Part shown: piece by piece, positions 33,754-40,747 of the stretch
Layout: each line of letters opens with the position of its first letter
Numbering within the stretch: position 1 is the stretch's first letter
Virus record (IMG/VR): IMGVR_UViG_3300035698_024626
Coordinates: 1-64,000 of that record
Source: a virus
Reading direction: 5' to 3' (one strand)
Length of the DNA: 64,000 nt
Notes under the pieces: generated by a model
Told to the model about the DNA's origin: nothing
Database searches by the model: none
The model's input: only the letters and a program-made list of their open reading frames with translations
Translations under genes and position numbers: made by a program

Positions 33754-33958
33754 AGCACGACTTGAAATTCCTAATTATGGGACGGCAACTGGATTCTCGG
33801 ACGTACTAGCTATGGGTTATGGGAGGTTACTTGCACTGACGTTATCGGACAATGAGGGATTCGTGGTTGTTACGTTATCGGACAGAAGCGAGAGAGTTAT
33901 CGGACGTGACGCTCTGACCGGCGAAATTACTATAGGACTTTTAATTAAGGAGCGATAA
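33746..33958 (+). CDS. Small protein with embedded repeats (70 aa)
   Basis: ATGGGTAA overlap with the previous gene. Four 9-mer copies fall inside the gene in different frames, giving TLSDNEGF, TLSDRSE, RVIGRD and TIGLL. Beta-rich; reminiscent of a small SH3-like protein. Function unknown. Confidence 0.6.
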   Translation: MGKARLEIPNYGTATGFSDVLAMGYGRLLALTLSDNEGFVVVTLSDRSERVIGRDALTGEITIGLLIKER

Positions 33959-33959
33959 T

Positions 33960-34016
33960 ATGGGATCAATATCGGACATTGAAGCTAGACTGGAAAATTG
34001 GAAGATGCGATCATAA
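33960..34016 (+). CDS. Micro-ORF (18 aa)
   Basis: MGSISDIEARLENWKMRS, preceded by AAGGAGCGATAAT, overlapping the next ATG (TAATG). Contains ATATCGGAC. Coding status uncertain. Confidence 0.35.
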   Translation: MGSISDIEARLENWKMRS

Positions 34017-34114
34017 TGTTATCGGACGGAGTTGAAACACTGGATTCTCGAACCTCGTCCGATAGCGACAAAGAATGTGGACATTATATTCGGACGCCTA
34101 ATATCGACGACTAG
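34016..34114 (+). CDS. Micro-ORF (32 aa)
   Basis: MLSDGVETLDSRTSSDSDKE onward, starting with the repeat itself (ATG TTA TCG GAC). Overlaps the preceding stop. Acidic; no family. A terminator-like hairpin follows. Confidence 0.4.
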   Translation: MLSDGVETLDSRTSSDSDKECGHYIRTPNIDD

Positions 34115-34134
34115 CCCGATAACCAAAAGGAAGT

Positions 34135-34162
34135 AGGTTCGATTTTATCGGACCTTTTCCTT
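34135..34162 (+). terminator. Terminator-like hairpin containing the 9-mer (copy A)
   Basis: AGGTTCGAT / ATCGGACCT (9 bp with one T-G pair, loop TTT) followed by TTTCCTTT. The 3' arm is a repeat copy. The same hairpin recurs at 34903 after the next gene. Confidence 0.6.
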
Positions 34163-34311
34163 TGCCCCGGCGAAACATTATAGGACGTTCGGCGATTCGG
34201 GATGTTATCGGACCCTTCTCGGTCGGGCATTATCGGACTTGAAACCGTAAGGTTATAGGACTATGCTGGGGGAAAAATTATCGGACGAGGCTGCGTTTAT
34301 CGGACCTGACG

Positions 34312-34317
34312 TATAAT
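34312..34317 (+). promoter_or_regulatory. -10-like box at end of array tract (TGACGTATAAT)
   Basis: The 9-mer tract 34145-34305 ends in GGACCTGACGTATAATAGC, with TGTGTG about 18 bp later. A parallel copy is at 35037. Fits the GTATAAT box family. Confidence 0.45.
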
Positions 34318-34460
34318 AGCTTACCCTGTGTGTTGTAGGGCATGTTCTGATAATATCGCAACAGGTCCGTTTTACTTAATTATGCGGACCAGGACGTTAC
34401 TTGCCGATAATAGCCGCGATTCTAGTCTAAAAACGCGGAAACTTTTTTCTCACATTTCAC

Positions 34461-34489
34461 TTGACGTTATACGATAACAAAGCTATAAT
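34461..34489 (+). promoter_or_regulatory. Sigma70 promoter P2
   Basis: TTGACG, 17 bp, TATAAT, about 47 bp before the ATG at 34536. Upstream (34387-34450) is an element GGACCAGGACGT...TTGCCGATAATA that is repeated before P3. Confidence 0.8.
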
Positions 34490-34535
34490 AGAGTATAGAA
34501 TCGAACGATGGATTATCAGACCTAGGAGAAACGCG

Positions 34536-34886
34536 ATGGGTAGGATTATGGGACGAACGGGAAGTCAAGTCTTATCGGACAGCGCCGCTCGTTATCGGCT
34601 GGCGCGTAGTCGGACGGTAAAATGCCAACATTATCGGCACGGTCCGAAAAACTGGGATTGTTGGGTAGTTGGGCCATTTCATAGTCGATATTATGGGACT
34701 ACTGGTTTTGGGACCACCCGAAGTAAGGCTAAAGTGGCACTTGAATACTTACTAGCCACAGAGTTCGGTTTTATCGGGCGACTAATGTTATCGGCAATCG
34801 ATTCCGCCGATAACGTAGGAATCCGTTATGGGGCGTTAGATACTCCGATAACGATACAAGATTTATTGGGACGTGCCGGCGCGTAA
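34536..34886 (+). CDS. Hypothetical protein within the array (116 aa)
   Basis: The ATG at 34536 follows TAGGAGAAACGCG; the frame is open upstream only into the promoter. Contains RSRTVKCQHYRHGPKNWDCW then VVGPFHSRYYGTTGFGTTRS, and a C-terminal helix. Several repeat variants are used as codons (LSD, IMG, IG). The 'YG.TGFGtTRskAkvaL' segment resembles small phage proteins of unknown role. Confidence 0.65.
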   Translation: MGRIMGRTGSQVLSDSAARYRLARSRTVKCQHYRHGPKNWDCWVVGPFHSRYYGTTGFGTTRSKAKVALEYLLATEFGFIGRLMLSAIDSADNVGIRYGALDTPITIQDLLGRAGA

Positions 34887-34902
34887 TATAGGACTAAGAA
34901 CC

Positions 34903-34930
34903 GGGTTCGATTTATCGGACCCTTTTCTTC
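34903..34930 (+). terminator. Terminator-like hairpin containing the 9-mer (copy B)
   Basis: GGGTTCGAT / ATCGGACCC (9 bp with a T-G pair, loop TT) followed by TTTTCTT, 16 bp after the 116-aa gene. Parallel of the hairpin at 34135. Confidence 0.65.
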
Positions 34931-35036
34931 GCGCCCATGACGATATTATCGGACCTGTGGGACGGCTGCATTATCGGACCTAAACCAGAGTAGATTTATC
35001 GGGCCTTTGAGCGGCAAGTTTTTATAGGACGTGACG

Positions 35037-35042
35037 TATAAT
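35037..35042 (+). promoter_or_regulatory. -10-like box at end of array tract (TGACGTATAAT)
   Basis: TTATAGGACGTGACGTATAATC ends the tract 34912-35030, again followed by TGTGTG. No gene begins directly after it; it may drive an untranslated RNA or the gene at 35825. Confidence 0.4.
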
Positions 35043-35576
35043 CATTTGGCCTGTGTGCTCGTATCCACGTTTTTATAAGCCACGACCGAGAAAATCGATC
35101 ACCCTCACAGCCTTGAATCGGAACTATTATAGGACCGGCGGAGAAATATTATCGGACTACAGCCAGTTTTAGTTATCGGACGGAGCTGCCATTATCGGAC
35201 GTGGCTAAGAATCGTTTACTTCGTGTGATAATAACCCTCCATTTGACCAATTAAACGCCTCTTTTGTGTTATAGGGCGCATTTCTTATAGGATGTGGCCA
35301 ATAAAATCGATTTTTTGCCGGTTATAGGACCAAAACGGGCGATATAGGACTAGCATAACCAGTCTTATCGGTCGGTCCGGATAAAGGGTCCGAGAAAATA
35401 GCCCATTCTAGCCTAAAAAACGTGTATAGTTATGGGAATACGCGATTGTGGCGCGTGAACAGCGTTATTATAGGAGCCTAAAAAGGGACGTGTTTCCTAT
35501 AGGACCAGGACGTAGTTTGCCGATAATATCCCGCCTGGCGCTGTCAAAAACGGCGATTTTTCTTTTGTATAACAAT

Positions 35577-35605
35577 TTGACCCTCCCGTATAACTATGGT
35601 ATGAT
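35577..35605 (+). promoter_or_regulatory. Sigma70 promoter P3
   Basis: TTGACC, 17 bp, TATGAT, preceded (35505-35565) by a second copy of the GGACCAGGACGT...TTGCCGATAATA element. The leader to the ATG at 35825 is about 210 bases and carries more 9-mer copies. Confidence 0.7.
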
Positions 35606-35824
35606 CTTATGATAAGAGAAACTGAGGTTCGATAATAAAAGGCGTTTTCGCGCCCGATTTATCGGACACCCGCCCCACGGGTGTTATGGGACGCAACCGT
35701 TCTGGTTATCGGTCCCACCTTAGTCCGAAAAAAAACTTAGTCTGATAACGCGATCTACTCGTCCTATAATCTGGGGCGGCGTAGTCACGGGTTATAGGAC
35801 GGGGTTCAGTTATGGGAGTCTACC

Positions 35825-36148
35825 ATGAGTGAAACCGATACCATGACCAGTCAGGCAACCGTTGTAGAGTTTGGTGCTGACGATCTGATTCGAGTCGCTA
35901 AGGCTTACGCTGAAGCCAAGCGTATTGTCGATGCCAGTAGTCGGTACGACAATCTCGAAGATGCTGTCGCTGCGCTTACCGAAGCGTGGGAACAGTTGGA
36001 GAGTCAGGCCAATAACGGCGGAAGGTACACTCCGGCTAAGGAGTTGGGGTTTGGGTCTGATAACGCGGCGACCATCGCTGATGCGTTATTGGGACGTAAG
36101 CCGACCGTCGGCGCTACTCGCAAGGCGTTTGCCGCATTGGGCAAGTAG
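35825..36148 (+). CDS. Hypothetical alpha-helical protein (107 aa)
   Basis: MSETDTMTSQATVVEFGADD, then helices with AEAKRIVDASSRYDNLEDAV and AALTEAWEQLESQANNGG. GGGAG before the ATG. Its codon use is GC-richer and it contains only one repeat-like site (TTATTGGGAC). No family recognised. Confidence 0.65.
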   Translation: MSETDTMTSQATVVEFGADDLIRVAKAYAEAKRIVDASSRYDNLEDAVAALTEAWEQLESQANNGGRYTPAKELGFGSDNAATIADALLGRKPTVGATRKAFAALGK

Positions 36149-37942
36149 TCCGCGTGTCTCTCGTACCGCGCTTTGGGTATAGTCACCGCTCCGAGCGCGG
36201 ACCGACAGACATGTTATAGGACCGTCCGGTAACGACGGACGTTATATGGCGCGCTAGACCGATAAGTCGCGCTGGTTCGATCTGTCAGTCGGGCACGAAG
36301 TCCGATAAGTGCGGGGGGGCGATTCGTTATCGCTAGAACCGTCAGTCGCGCAAAGCGTGCGGATTTAGTCAACGGATTATCGGTCTTAGGGTCTATAGTC
36401 TGTATCCGTCCGTGAGCACGTCTAAGCCGCTCATTCCGGGAGGTCGATATAGGCAGAGAGTCCGCGCCTAAGTCGGTGGAAACCGTCTTCGCGAATCATC
36501 TGGGGTAGCGCCTAGTGTGACGGATGTTAGTAGCGTAGTCCGAGCAAGTAACCGATGGTAAAGCGTGCTTTTTTTGACTCCGAAAATCGTCTAAGTAGGC
36601 TATTGGTCTGCCCTTCGCGGGTGGGGGTCGTAGTCAACATTCGTTTTTCCCTATATCGCAAATCGCCGTAGGGATAGGTCGTCAGGCGCGCCGCACGTCA
36701 ATTTCGTCACAACGATTTCACTGAACAATCTACAATCGCTCGACGCCAAATAGCTATGCGGCAAGGGCCGTTGGTTTAGTGGATAGTGTCGGAACTTCTG
36801 TTGTTCGTCTGATGCGACTGGTGTTTACCTGTAGCAAGGTACGTTCTGGTCGGGACGCTGAACGACTACGGCGCAACGGCGAGCGTAAAATCAGGTCAAA
36901 AACCGACTGTCCGGTCTGGTGGCACGCTCCGAAACACTCCGTTGTAAATCAAGACTTCATAGAAACCATCCACGGCGTGCGACTGGCAGTATCAGTCAGG
37001 CTGTGGGTGTAAGTCATATAAACTGTGTGCGCACCGAAAGGTGTGGGAGCAATTGGGTGGCCCGGCTAATAACTGGGGCGCTCAGTTGTCGATTAGGATC
37101 GGTGGGGATTCTAGTCAACTTTTCTGTAGGATGTACGACGATGAAAGCGGTCATACGGCCGCGAATAATCCCGCATCCGAAAGCTATGTTGTCGATACTG
37201 GTGAGACGGGTAGCCCCGCCGTAGCGCCGGGTTCAAGTCCCGGAAAGTCCAAGCCAGTTGCCAAGTATGGGGAAGTTCCCCAAGCGTTATCGACAGCATA
37301 GCCAGGCGCGCCTAGTGCTGATAAAGTCACAAAATTGGGTTTGGCCGACTGGGGAGTCGCAGACCTCTTAGGATGTGCTGGGCGCGTTTGGGTATGCTGT
37401 TAAGTATTAGGAGTGGTACCGAAGTTTCCCTAGTTTTTGAACGTAAGTTCATAATCGAGCGCGGGGTTAGCGTCACAATTATCCTTCATATCTGTAGTTA
37501 CAAACTTTAGTTTTCACTCTTTCTTGTACCCCCTAGTTATCACACTACAAAAACTACACCCCTACAAAAACACACTTTAGGGGGTCACCAGAACACTTTC
37601 GGGGCGTTTTAATTAGTCTAGTCTTAGCGTGCATCTGTCCCAGGCGCGCCAAGAGAGAACTGTTCTGTAGCCTTTTTGGTGGTTGGTGCTCTTTTGCTTG
37701 TAGGTGGGGTATGGGGTAGATTGGATAAAGGGGGTTTACAGAGTCGTGAGAGCGGCTTCTGGCACTGCAAACAGACAATCGTCACCAAGTCCGTTTACCC
37801 CGTATATGTGGGATCGTCAACCACTCCGTGGGAATCTAAACCACTTTGTGGGAGTGAAGTACGATAGGGAAAAACACATAGTATCGTCGGATTCCGGTAG
37901 TATTATCTGTCGGGCAACAATACGTATTTCAGGGTACAAAAA
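36149..37942 (+). other. Gene-free tract, 1.8 kb
   Basis: No ORF with a convincing start and ribosome binding site. The first 500 bp are rich in AGTC/CGTC motifs with a hairpin GTCCG/CGGAC near 36223-36239. The 10-mer CAGGCGCGCC, containing the palindrome GGCGCGCC, occurs three times (36683, 37303, 37641). tRNA-like fragments are present: a D-arm-like stretch at 36765-36810 and a T-arm-like GGTTCAAGTCC hairpin at 37227-37243, but no complete tRNA could be folded. It may be a replication, packaging or RNA locus. Confidence 0.5.
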
Positions 37943-38134
37943 ATGCGACAAGAAGAGTACGAATATCACCTTGCTCTAAGATGGCACCAACTCAAATGGG
38001 CGGGTTGGGATATAGCCAAGTGGATTAGAGCGGGATGGTGTCCTCAACACGGAATAAGGTTTTCTCGCAAATGTCCCGTTTGCACAGAAATGAAAGACCG
38101 AACGGAAACCGAACAAAGGATGAATGTAAAATGA
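37943..38134 (+). CDS. Small zinc-binding protein (63 aa)
   Basis: RWHQLKWAGWDIAKWIRAGW then CPQHGIRFSRKCPVC, a C..H...CxxC site. The ATG lies at the end of a 20-bp repeat (ACGTATTTCAGGGTACAAAA) shared with 40268. Stop overlaps the next ATG. Function unknown. Confidence 0.55.
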   Translation: MRQEEYEYHLALRWHQLKWAGWDIAKWIRAGWCPQHGIRFSRKCPVCTEMKDRTETEQRMNVK

Positions 38135-38379
38135 AACTTCGTAACATCTCTTTCTATAAGAATCCCCTCGATCTTGATATCCGACCGCACTTACCGGCAA
38201 CCAGTCCAATCCTCTATTACATTATTAATAGGAACATTATAGTAGGACATTTTCACAAAAAACACAAAAAACACGAATGGTATCTCTCGCTAGAACCCAA
38301 TGTAAGTATCTCCCCCAGTCTCGTAGTTAGCCTTTACGAACGACTCATATCTTCCTTGTCTTGCTATAAGTTACCATAA
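38131..38379 (+). CDS. Hypothetical protein (82 aa)
   Basis: ATGA overlap with the preceding gene and AAAGGATGAATGTAAA upstream. Contains YYIINRNIIVGHFHKKHKKH. No family recognised. Confidence 0.5.
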   Translation: MKLRNISFYKNPLDLDIRPHLPATSPILYYIINRNIIVGHFHKKHKKHEWYLSLEPNVSISPSLVVSLYERLISSLSCYKLP

Positions 38380-38399
38380 TCCCGCCTGACAGCGTGGCA

Positions 38400-38476
38400 A
38401 AATGCCCCTGGCGCACAATTGCCCAAGACCGAAATGGTCAAGGCTTGTGTTGATCCGGGGGTGTCTTGTTGCGCTG
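38400..38476 (+). ncRNA. Structured RNA element, copy 1
   Basis: A 10-bp stem ATGCCCCTGG (38402-38411) / CCGGGGGTGT (38455-38464) with wobble pairs encloses a hairpin GACC-GAAAT-GGTC (38427-38439) flanked by CCCAA and CAAGG. It is followed by CTTGTTGCGCTGT and then a TATAAT box. A second copy lies at 38648. Function unknown; could be a small RNA or a control element for the lipoprotein gene. Confidence 0.6.
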
Positions 38477-38481
38477 TTGTG

Positions 38482-38487
38482 TATAAT
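38482..38487 (+). promoter_or_regulatory. -10-like box TTGTGTATAAT before lipoprotein gene
   Basis: GCTGTTGTGTATAATCCAC lies 21 bp upstream of the ATG at 38509, directly after RNA element copy 1. Confidence 0.5.
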
Positions 38488-38508
38488 CCACAGAAGGAGG
38501 TGAAAACA

Positions 38509-38637
38509 ATGGGAAAGAAACTATGGTTGTGTGCGTGTATACTAGCGCTGGCATCCTGCGGTTGTGTAGAGAAAAACGATTCGTGCCCCTACACAGAATT
38601 CTTTAGTAATCTACCCGGTTTAATTATCAGTGATTAA
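38509..38637 (+). CDS. Small lipoprotein (42 aa)
   Basis: MGKKLWLCACILALASCGCV is a lipoprotein signal peptide with a lipobox (ALASC). Mature part about 25 residues. Strong AGGAGGTGAAAACA site. Possible phage lysis (o-spanin-like) or superinfection-exclusion lipoprotein; not distinguishable here. Confidence 0.65.
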   Translation: MGKKLWLCACILALASCGCVEKNDSCPYTEFFSNLPGLIISD

Positions 38638-38647
38638 CAGCATGATA

Positions 38648-38723
38648 AAATACCCCTGACTCGTAGTTACCCAAGACCGAAACGGTCAAGGCGACGGTAG
38701 TCGGGGGTATCTTGTTGCGCTGT
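38648..38723 (+). ncRNA. Structured RNA element, copy 2
   Basis: A 12-bp stem ATACCCCTGACT (38650-38661) / AGTCGGGGGTAT (38699-38710) encloses GACC-GAAAC-GGTC (38675-38687), and CTTGTTGCGCTGT follows, as in copy 1. Stem bases differ from copy 1 but pairing is kept (G-C to A-T, G-T to A-T). It precedes the ORF at 38739. Confidence 0.65.
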
Positions 38724-38738
38724 CTAGGGAGAAAACTG

Positions 38739-38822
38739 ATGATCGAAGCTGTAAAAATATTGCGAGCCCTCATCGCTGAATCGCCGAAGAAAGAGATAGG
38801 CTCCCCCCCCTTGGTGCATTGA
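38739..38822 (+). CDS. Micro-ORF (27 aa), possibly frameshifted into next
   Basis: MIEAVKILRALIAESPKKEI then GSPPLVH, with AGGGAGAAAACTG before the ATG. It contains a run of eight C; one extra C would join it in frame to the 37-aa ORF at 38831. Confidence 0.4.
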   Translation: MIEAVKILRALIAESPKKEIGSPPLVH

Positions 38823-38830
38823 GGCGAAGC

Positions 38831-38944
38831 ATGGGTAATAATTACCTGATTAATTGTATAGGGTTAATCATCAAGGATTGCGTTAAAAAGTGGCCCGATA
38901 CAGCTGAGTTTCTGGAAGAGATAATACGTCAAGCGAAAAAGTAG
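38831..38944 (+). CDS. Small hypothetical protein (37 aa)
   Basis: MGNNYLINCIGLIIKDCVKK then WPDTAEFLEEIIRQAKK. No good ribosome binding site, which fits it being the second half of a frameshifted or slipping gene. Confidence 0.4.
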   Translation: MGNNYLINCIGLIIKDCVKKWPDTAEFLEEIIRQAKK

Positions 38945-39023
38945 GAGATTTCGTCCCGAAGGCTGCAATCTAGTCCACGCATCCTAGCCAGTTTGACGTA
39001 TGTCAAATCAAAAGGAAGTCAAA

Positions 39024-39224
39024 ATGAAAATCAACAACATAGGGACAGTCTCTACAGATAGTAACCCCGGCGTCGAAACACGGTTCCCTGTCGGAACAAG
39101 AGTGATAGTGCCAAATTGGCCAACAGGCGGAAAAGTAATGGGGCATCACGAAGGTTCTGTGATAGTAGAAGTGTTGCCGATATCATACTGTCCATCACAA
39201 CTCCAACTCGATTATGGACAGTAG
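39024..39224 (+). CDS. Small SH3-like hypothetical protein (66 aa)
   Basis: ATG at 39024 after AAAAGGAAGTCAAA. FPVGTRVIVPNWPTGGKVMG resembles small phage beta-barrel proteins. Function unknown. Confidence 0.55.
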   Translation: MKINNIGTVSTDSNPGVETRFPVGTRVIVPNWPTGGKVMGHHEGSVIVEVLPISYCPSQLQLDYGQ

Positions 39225-39256
39225 TCTACACTCTTTTTTGTAGGGAACGAATTCCA

Positions 39257-39484
39257 ATGATTGATAGATAAAAAATCGTAGTTTTGTGGGATTGGTGGGG
39301 ACAGAAATTTGATGGGTCCACCGGAGATGCAAAATCAGCACGGAAGAAAGTCGGCAGCATGAGCGAAGCTTACGATTTAGTGCACAAAATAAAACTCCGC
39401 TATGCAGACCGGCCCACTTTGGCGTCGGGCAATCTTCTGGCCGTGAAGATAGTGGTCACTCATATCATGTACCCCGCCGAGTAA
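39257..39484 (+). pseudogene. ORF with early in-frame stop (about 70 aa)
   Basis: After the repeated CTCTTTTTTGTAGGG leader an ATG at 39257 reads MIDR then TAA, and the same frame continues KIVVLWDWWGQKFDGSTGDA to 39484. Either codon 5 is a nonsense mutation or translation restarts at TTG 39284. The body (SARKKVGSMSEAYDLVHKIK) looks coding. Confidence 0.45.
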
Positions 39485-39516
39485 ACTTGTACTCTAAAAG
39501 AAGTAAGCCATCGTTT

Positions 39517-39546
39517 TAGTCTTTACTCTTTCTTGTAGGGAAAACC
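39517..39546 (+). promoter_or_regulatory. Repeated gene leader CTCTTTCTTGTAGGG
   Basis: TTTACTCTTTCTTGTAGGGA and AAACC lead into the ATG at 39547. Near-identical leaders occur at about 42870 (before 42896), 39227 (before 39257) and 37515 (no gene). It includes the ribosome binding site, so it may be a shared translational or RNA-stability signal. Confidence 0.5.
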
Positions 39547-39801
39547 ATGGAAATCAAATGTACCAACAGCGAACTGGCCACAAAACGTTTTGACGAACTA
39601 TTAATCGGCGATGCATTTCGGTTGCCGTTCGGACACAATCCTATGATTAAAACCGAAAAATGCCAACAAGTTGTCCCAGATGGCGCACCCATATTAAGGA
39701 ATGTCTTCAACCTCGGAAACGGCGGATTTACACGGCTTAGTGACTTGGAACGTAAGTTCATAAAGGAGGACCAACGTGCATTATTGTCAAGTGTGTACTG
39801 A
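39547..39801 (+). CDS. Hypothetical protein, paralogue of 42896 (84 aa)
   Basis: FDELLIGDAFRLPFGHNPMI then KTEKCQQVVPDG closely resembles FDELSISAAFRLLYGDVPMI in the gene at 42896, and both have the CTCTTTCTTGTAGGG leader. Conserved phage small protein of unknown function. Confidence 0.6.
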   Translation: MEIKCTNSELATKRFDELLIGDAFRLPFGHNPMIKTEKCQQVVPDGAPILRNVFNLGNGGFTRLSDLERKFIKEDQRALLSSVY

Positions 39802-39825
39802 TAAATCGTTTGCACGACAAGGAAG

Positions 39826-40143
39826 GTGGGGATAAACATAAAAGAAATCCAGCTACCGTGCTATGGAATCTGTGTGACCATCGTTGATGGGAGTGGGAAT
39901 ATCACCCATAGCGGACTAGAAGAAACATGTCCATATTGCGAAGATACGGATTGCTGTTACAGTTGTGACCTATCGGAGGCAGTATGGGATTGGGACGTTC
40001 CCGATCGCCTAAAGTTCAACGGAGCAATTACTGGCATCATGTCTATGATCCTTGCCCACGCCTGTGCTGGAGTGGATATTGAATCACCGGAATACATTGA
40101 AGGTATCGAAACCGCCATCCAGACTAGCAACGACAATCTCTAA
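39826..40143 (+). CDS. Hypothetical zinc-binding protein (105 aa)
   Basis: GTG start assumed; no ATG fits. IKEIQLPCYGICVTIVDGSG then ETCPYCEDTDCCYSCDLSEA gives clustered cysteines, and a helical C-terminus follows. Preceded by ACAAGGAAGGTGGGG, similar to leaders at 40161 and 44149. Confidence 0.55.
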   Translation: MGINIKEIQLPCYGICVTIVDGSGNITHSGLEETCPYCEDTDCCYSCDLSEAVWDWDVPDRLKFNGAITGIMSMILAHACAGVDIESPEYIEGIETAIQTSNDNL

Positions 40144-40191
40144 CAGGTTCATTAGAAGTCGTCTAGACAAGGAAAGTGGGAGTAAAAACAT

Positions 40192-40257
40192 ATGGGACAG
40201 GCTGTGGTTGACGGTAAATTAGAGCCTGGAACATATTACATCCGAATTATTTGGTAA
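40192..40257 (+). CDS. Micro-ORF (21 aa)
   Basis: MGQAVVDGKLEPGTYYIRII plus W, with GTGGGAGTAAAAACAT upstream. It ends just before the repeated 20-mer at 40268. Could be the 5' part of a broken gene. Confidence 0.35.
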   Translation: MGQAVVDGKLEPGTYYIRIIW

Positions 40258-40319
40258 TCGACGGAACACGTATTTCAGGGTACAAAAATCGCCTGCAACA
40301 ACAAGTGGAGGTAAGGACG

Positions 40320-40694
40320 ATGACCGCTGAAGACTTGGGCACAGCCACTAGGCGACGGGCTATTCTGGATTTGCTGTGGAACTCTCTATCAGCCGACCCA
40401 GAGAACAAAGACCGCGTGCGTACCGGATGGGGCACCAAAAGACAAGAGGGACTCGTGGCGTGCATCGAAAACATCATGGGTGACAAATTTGTTTTCGTGC
40501 TCGAAGATACCATGTTCATTTTTGTCAGCATCCACCACACCCTAGCAGGAGCAATCGCTGCTTTTATCAGACACAATCGTGTAAAAGATGAGCACAATAT
40601 TATTGTGGACAAAGTGGATGATGGTTGGTTCATATATTCACGCAAAGAGCCTGGAATCAAGTGGTCAATATATAAAGAAGAGATACAAGAATGA
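40320..40694 (+). CDS. Conserved phage hypothetical protein (124 aa)
   Basis: ATG at 40320 after GGAGGTAAGGACG. LGTATRRRAILDLLWNSLSA then VRTGWGTKRQEGLVACIENI is a helical N-terminus typical of a small phage protein of unknown function; C-terminal half is beta-rich. Confidence 0.6.
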   Translation: MTAEDLGTATRRRAILDLLWNSLSADPENKDRVRTGWGTKRQEGLVACIENIMGDKFVFVLEDTMFIFVSIHHTLAGAIAAFIRHNRVKDEHNIIVDKVDDGWFIYSRKEPGIKWSIYKEEIQE

Positions 40695-40747
40695 AATTTG
40701 AAGTTTCAGATATTTTTGCTTAACAAACTAACAGAAAGGACAGAAAC

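Larger units (their letters stand above)
33123..36223 (+). repeat. Strand-biased array of the 9-mer TTAT(C/A/G)GGAC
   Basis: Read by eye, about 34 exact copies of TTATCGGAC, TTATAGGAC or TTATGGGAC lie on the plus strand in 3.1 kb, with only about two in reverse, plus many one-mismatch forms. Between genes the copies start 19-34 bp apart, mostly near 25 bp (for example 34145, 34178, 34205, 34230, 34253, 34278, 34297 and 34912, 34946, 34971, 34996, 35022). Copies also lie inside small genes. The array spans the point where leftward and rightward gene blocks diverge. By chance far less than one copy is expected. Function unknown. Confidence 0.9.

Noticed and set aside
34461-34535. Extending the 116-aa gene upstream to a TTG at 34461.
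   Set aside because: That TTG is the -35 hexamer of a promoter whose -10 lies inside the extension; the ATG at 34536 has its own ribosome binding site.
33123-36223. A CRISPR array.
   Set aside because: The repeat is only 9 bp, the spacing varies from 18 to over 80 bp, copies lie inside genes, and no cas genes are nearby.
37036-37110. A tRNA with anticodon arm CCCGG-CTAATAA-CTGGG.
   Set aside because: The anticodon arm folds well, but D- and T-arms do not, and the anticodon AAU would be very unusual.
36765-37251. An intron-containing tRNA with 5' half at 36765 and T-arm at 37227.
   Set aside because: The acceptor strands do not pair (GGGCCGT against AAAGTCC), the loop has U at position 37, and no intron core was recognised.
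38509-38637. Calling the small lipoprotein a spanin.
   Set aside because: Only the lipobox is seen; no partner inner-membrane spanin, endolysin or holin could be identified beside it.
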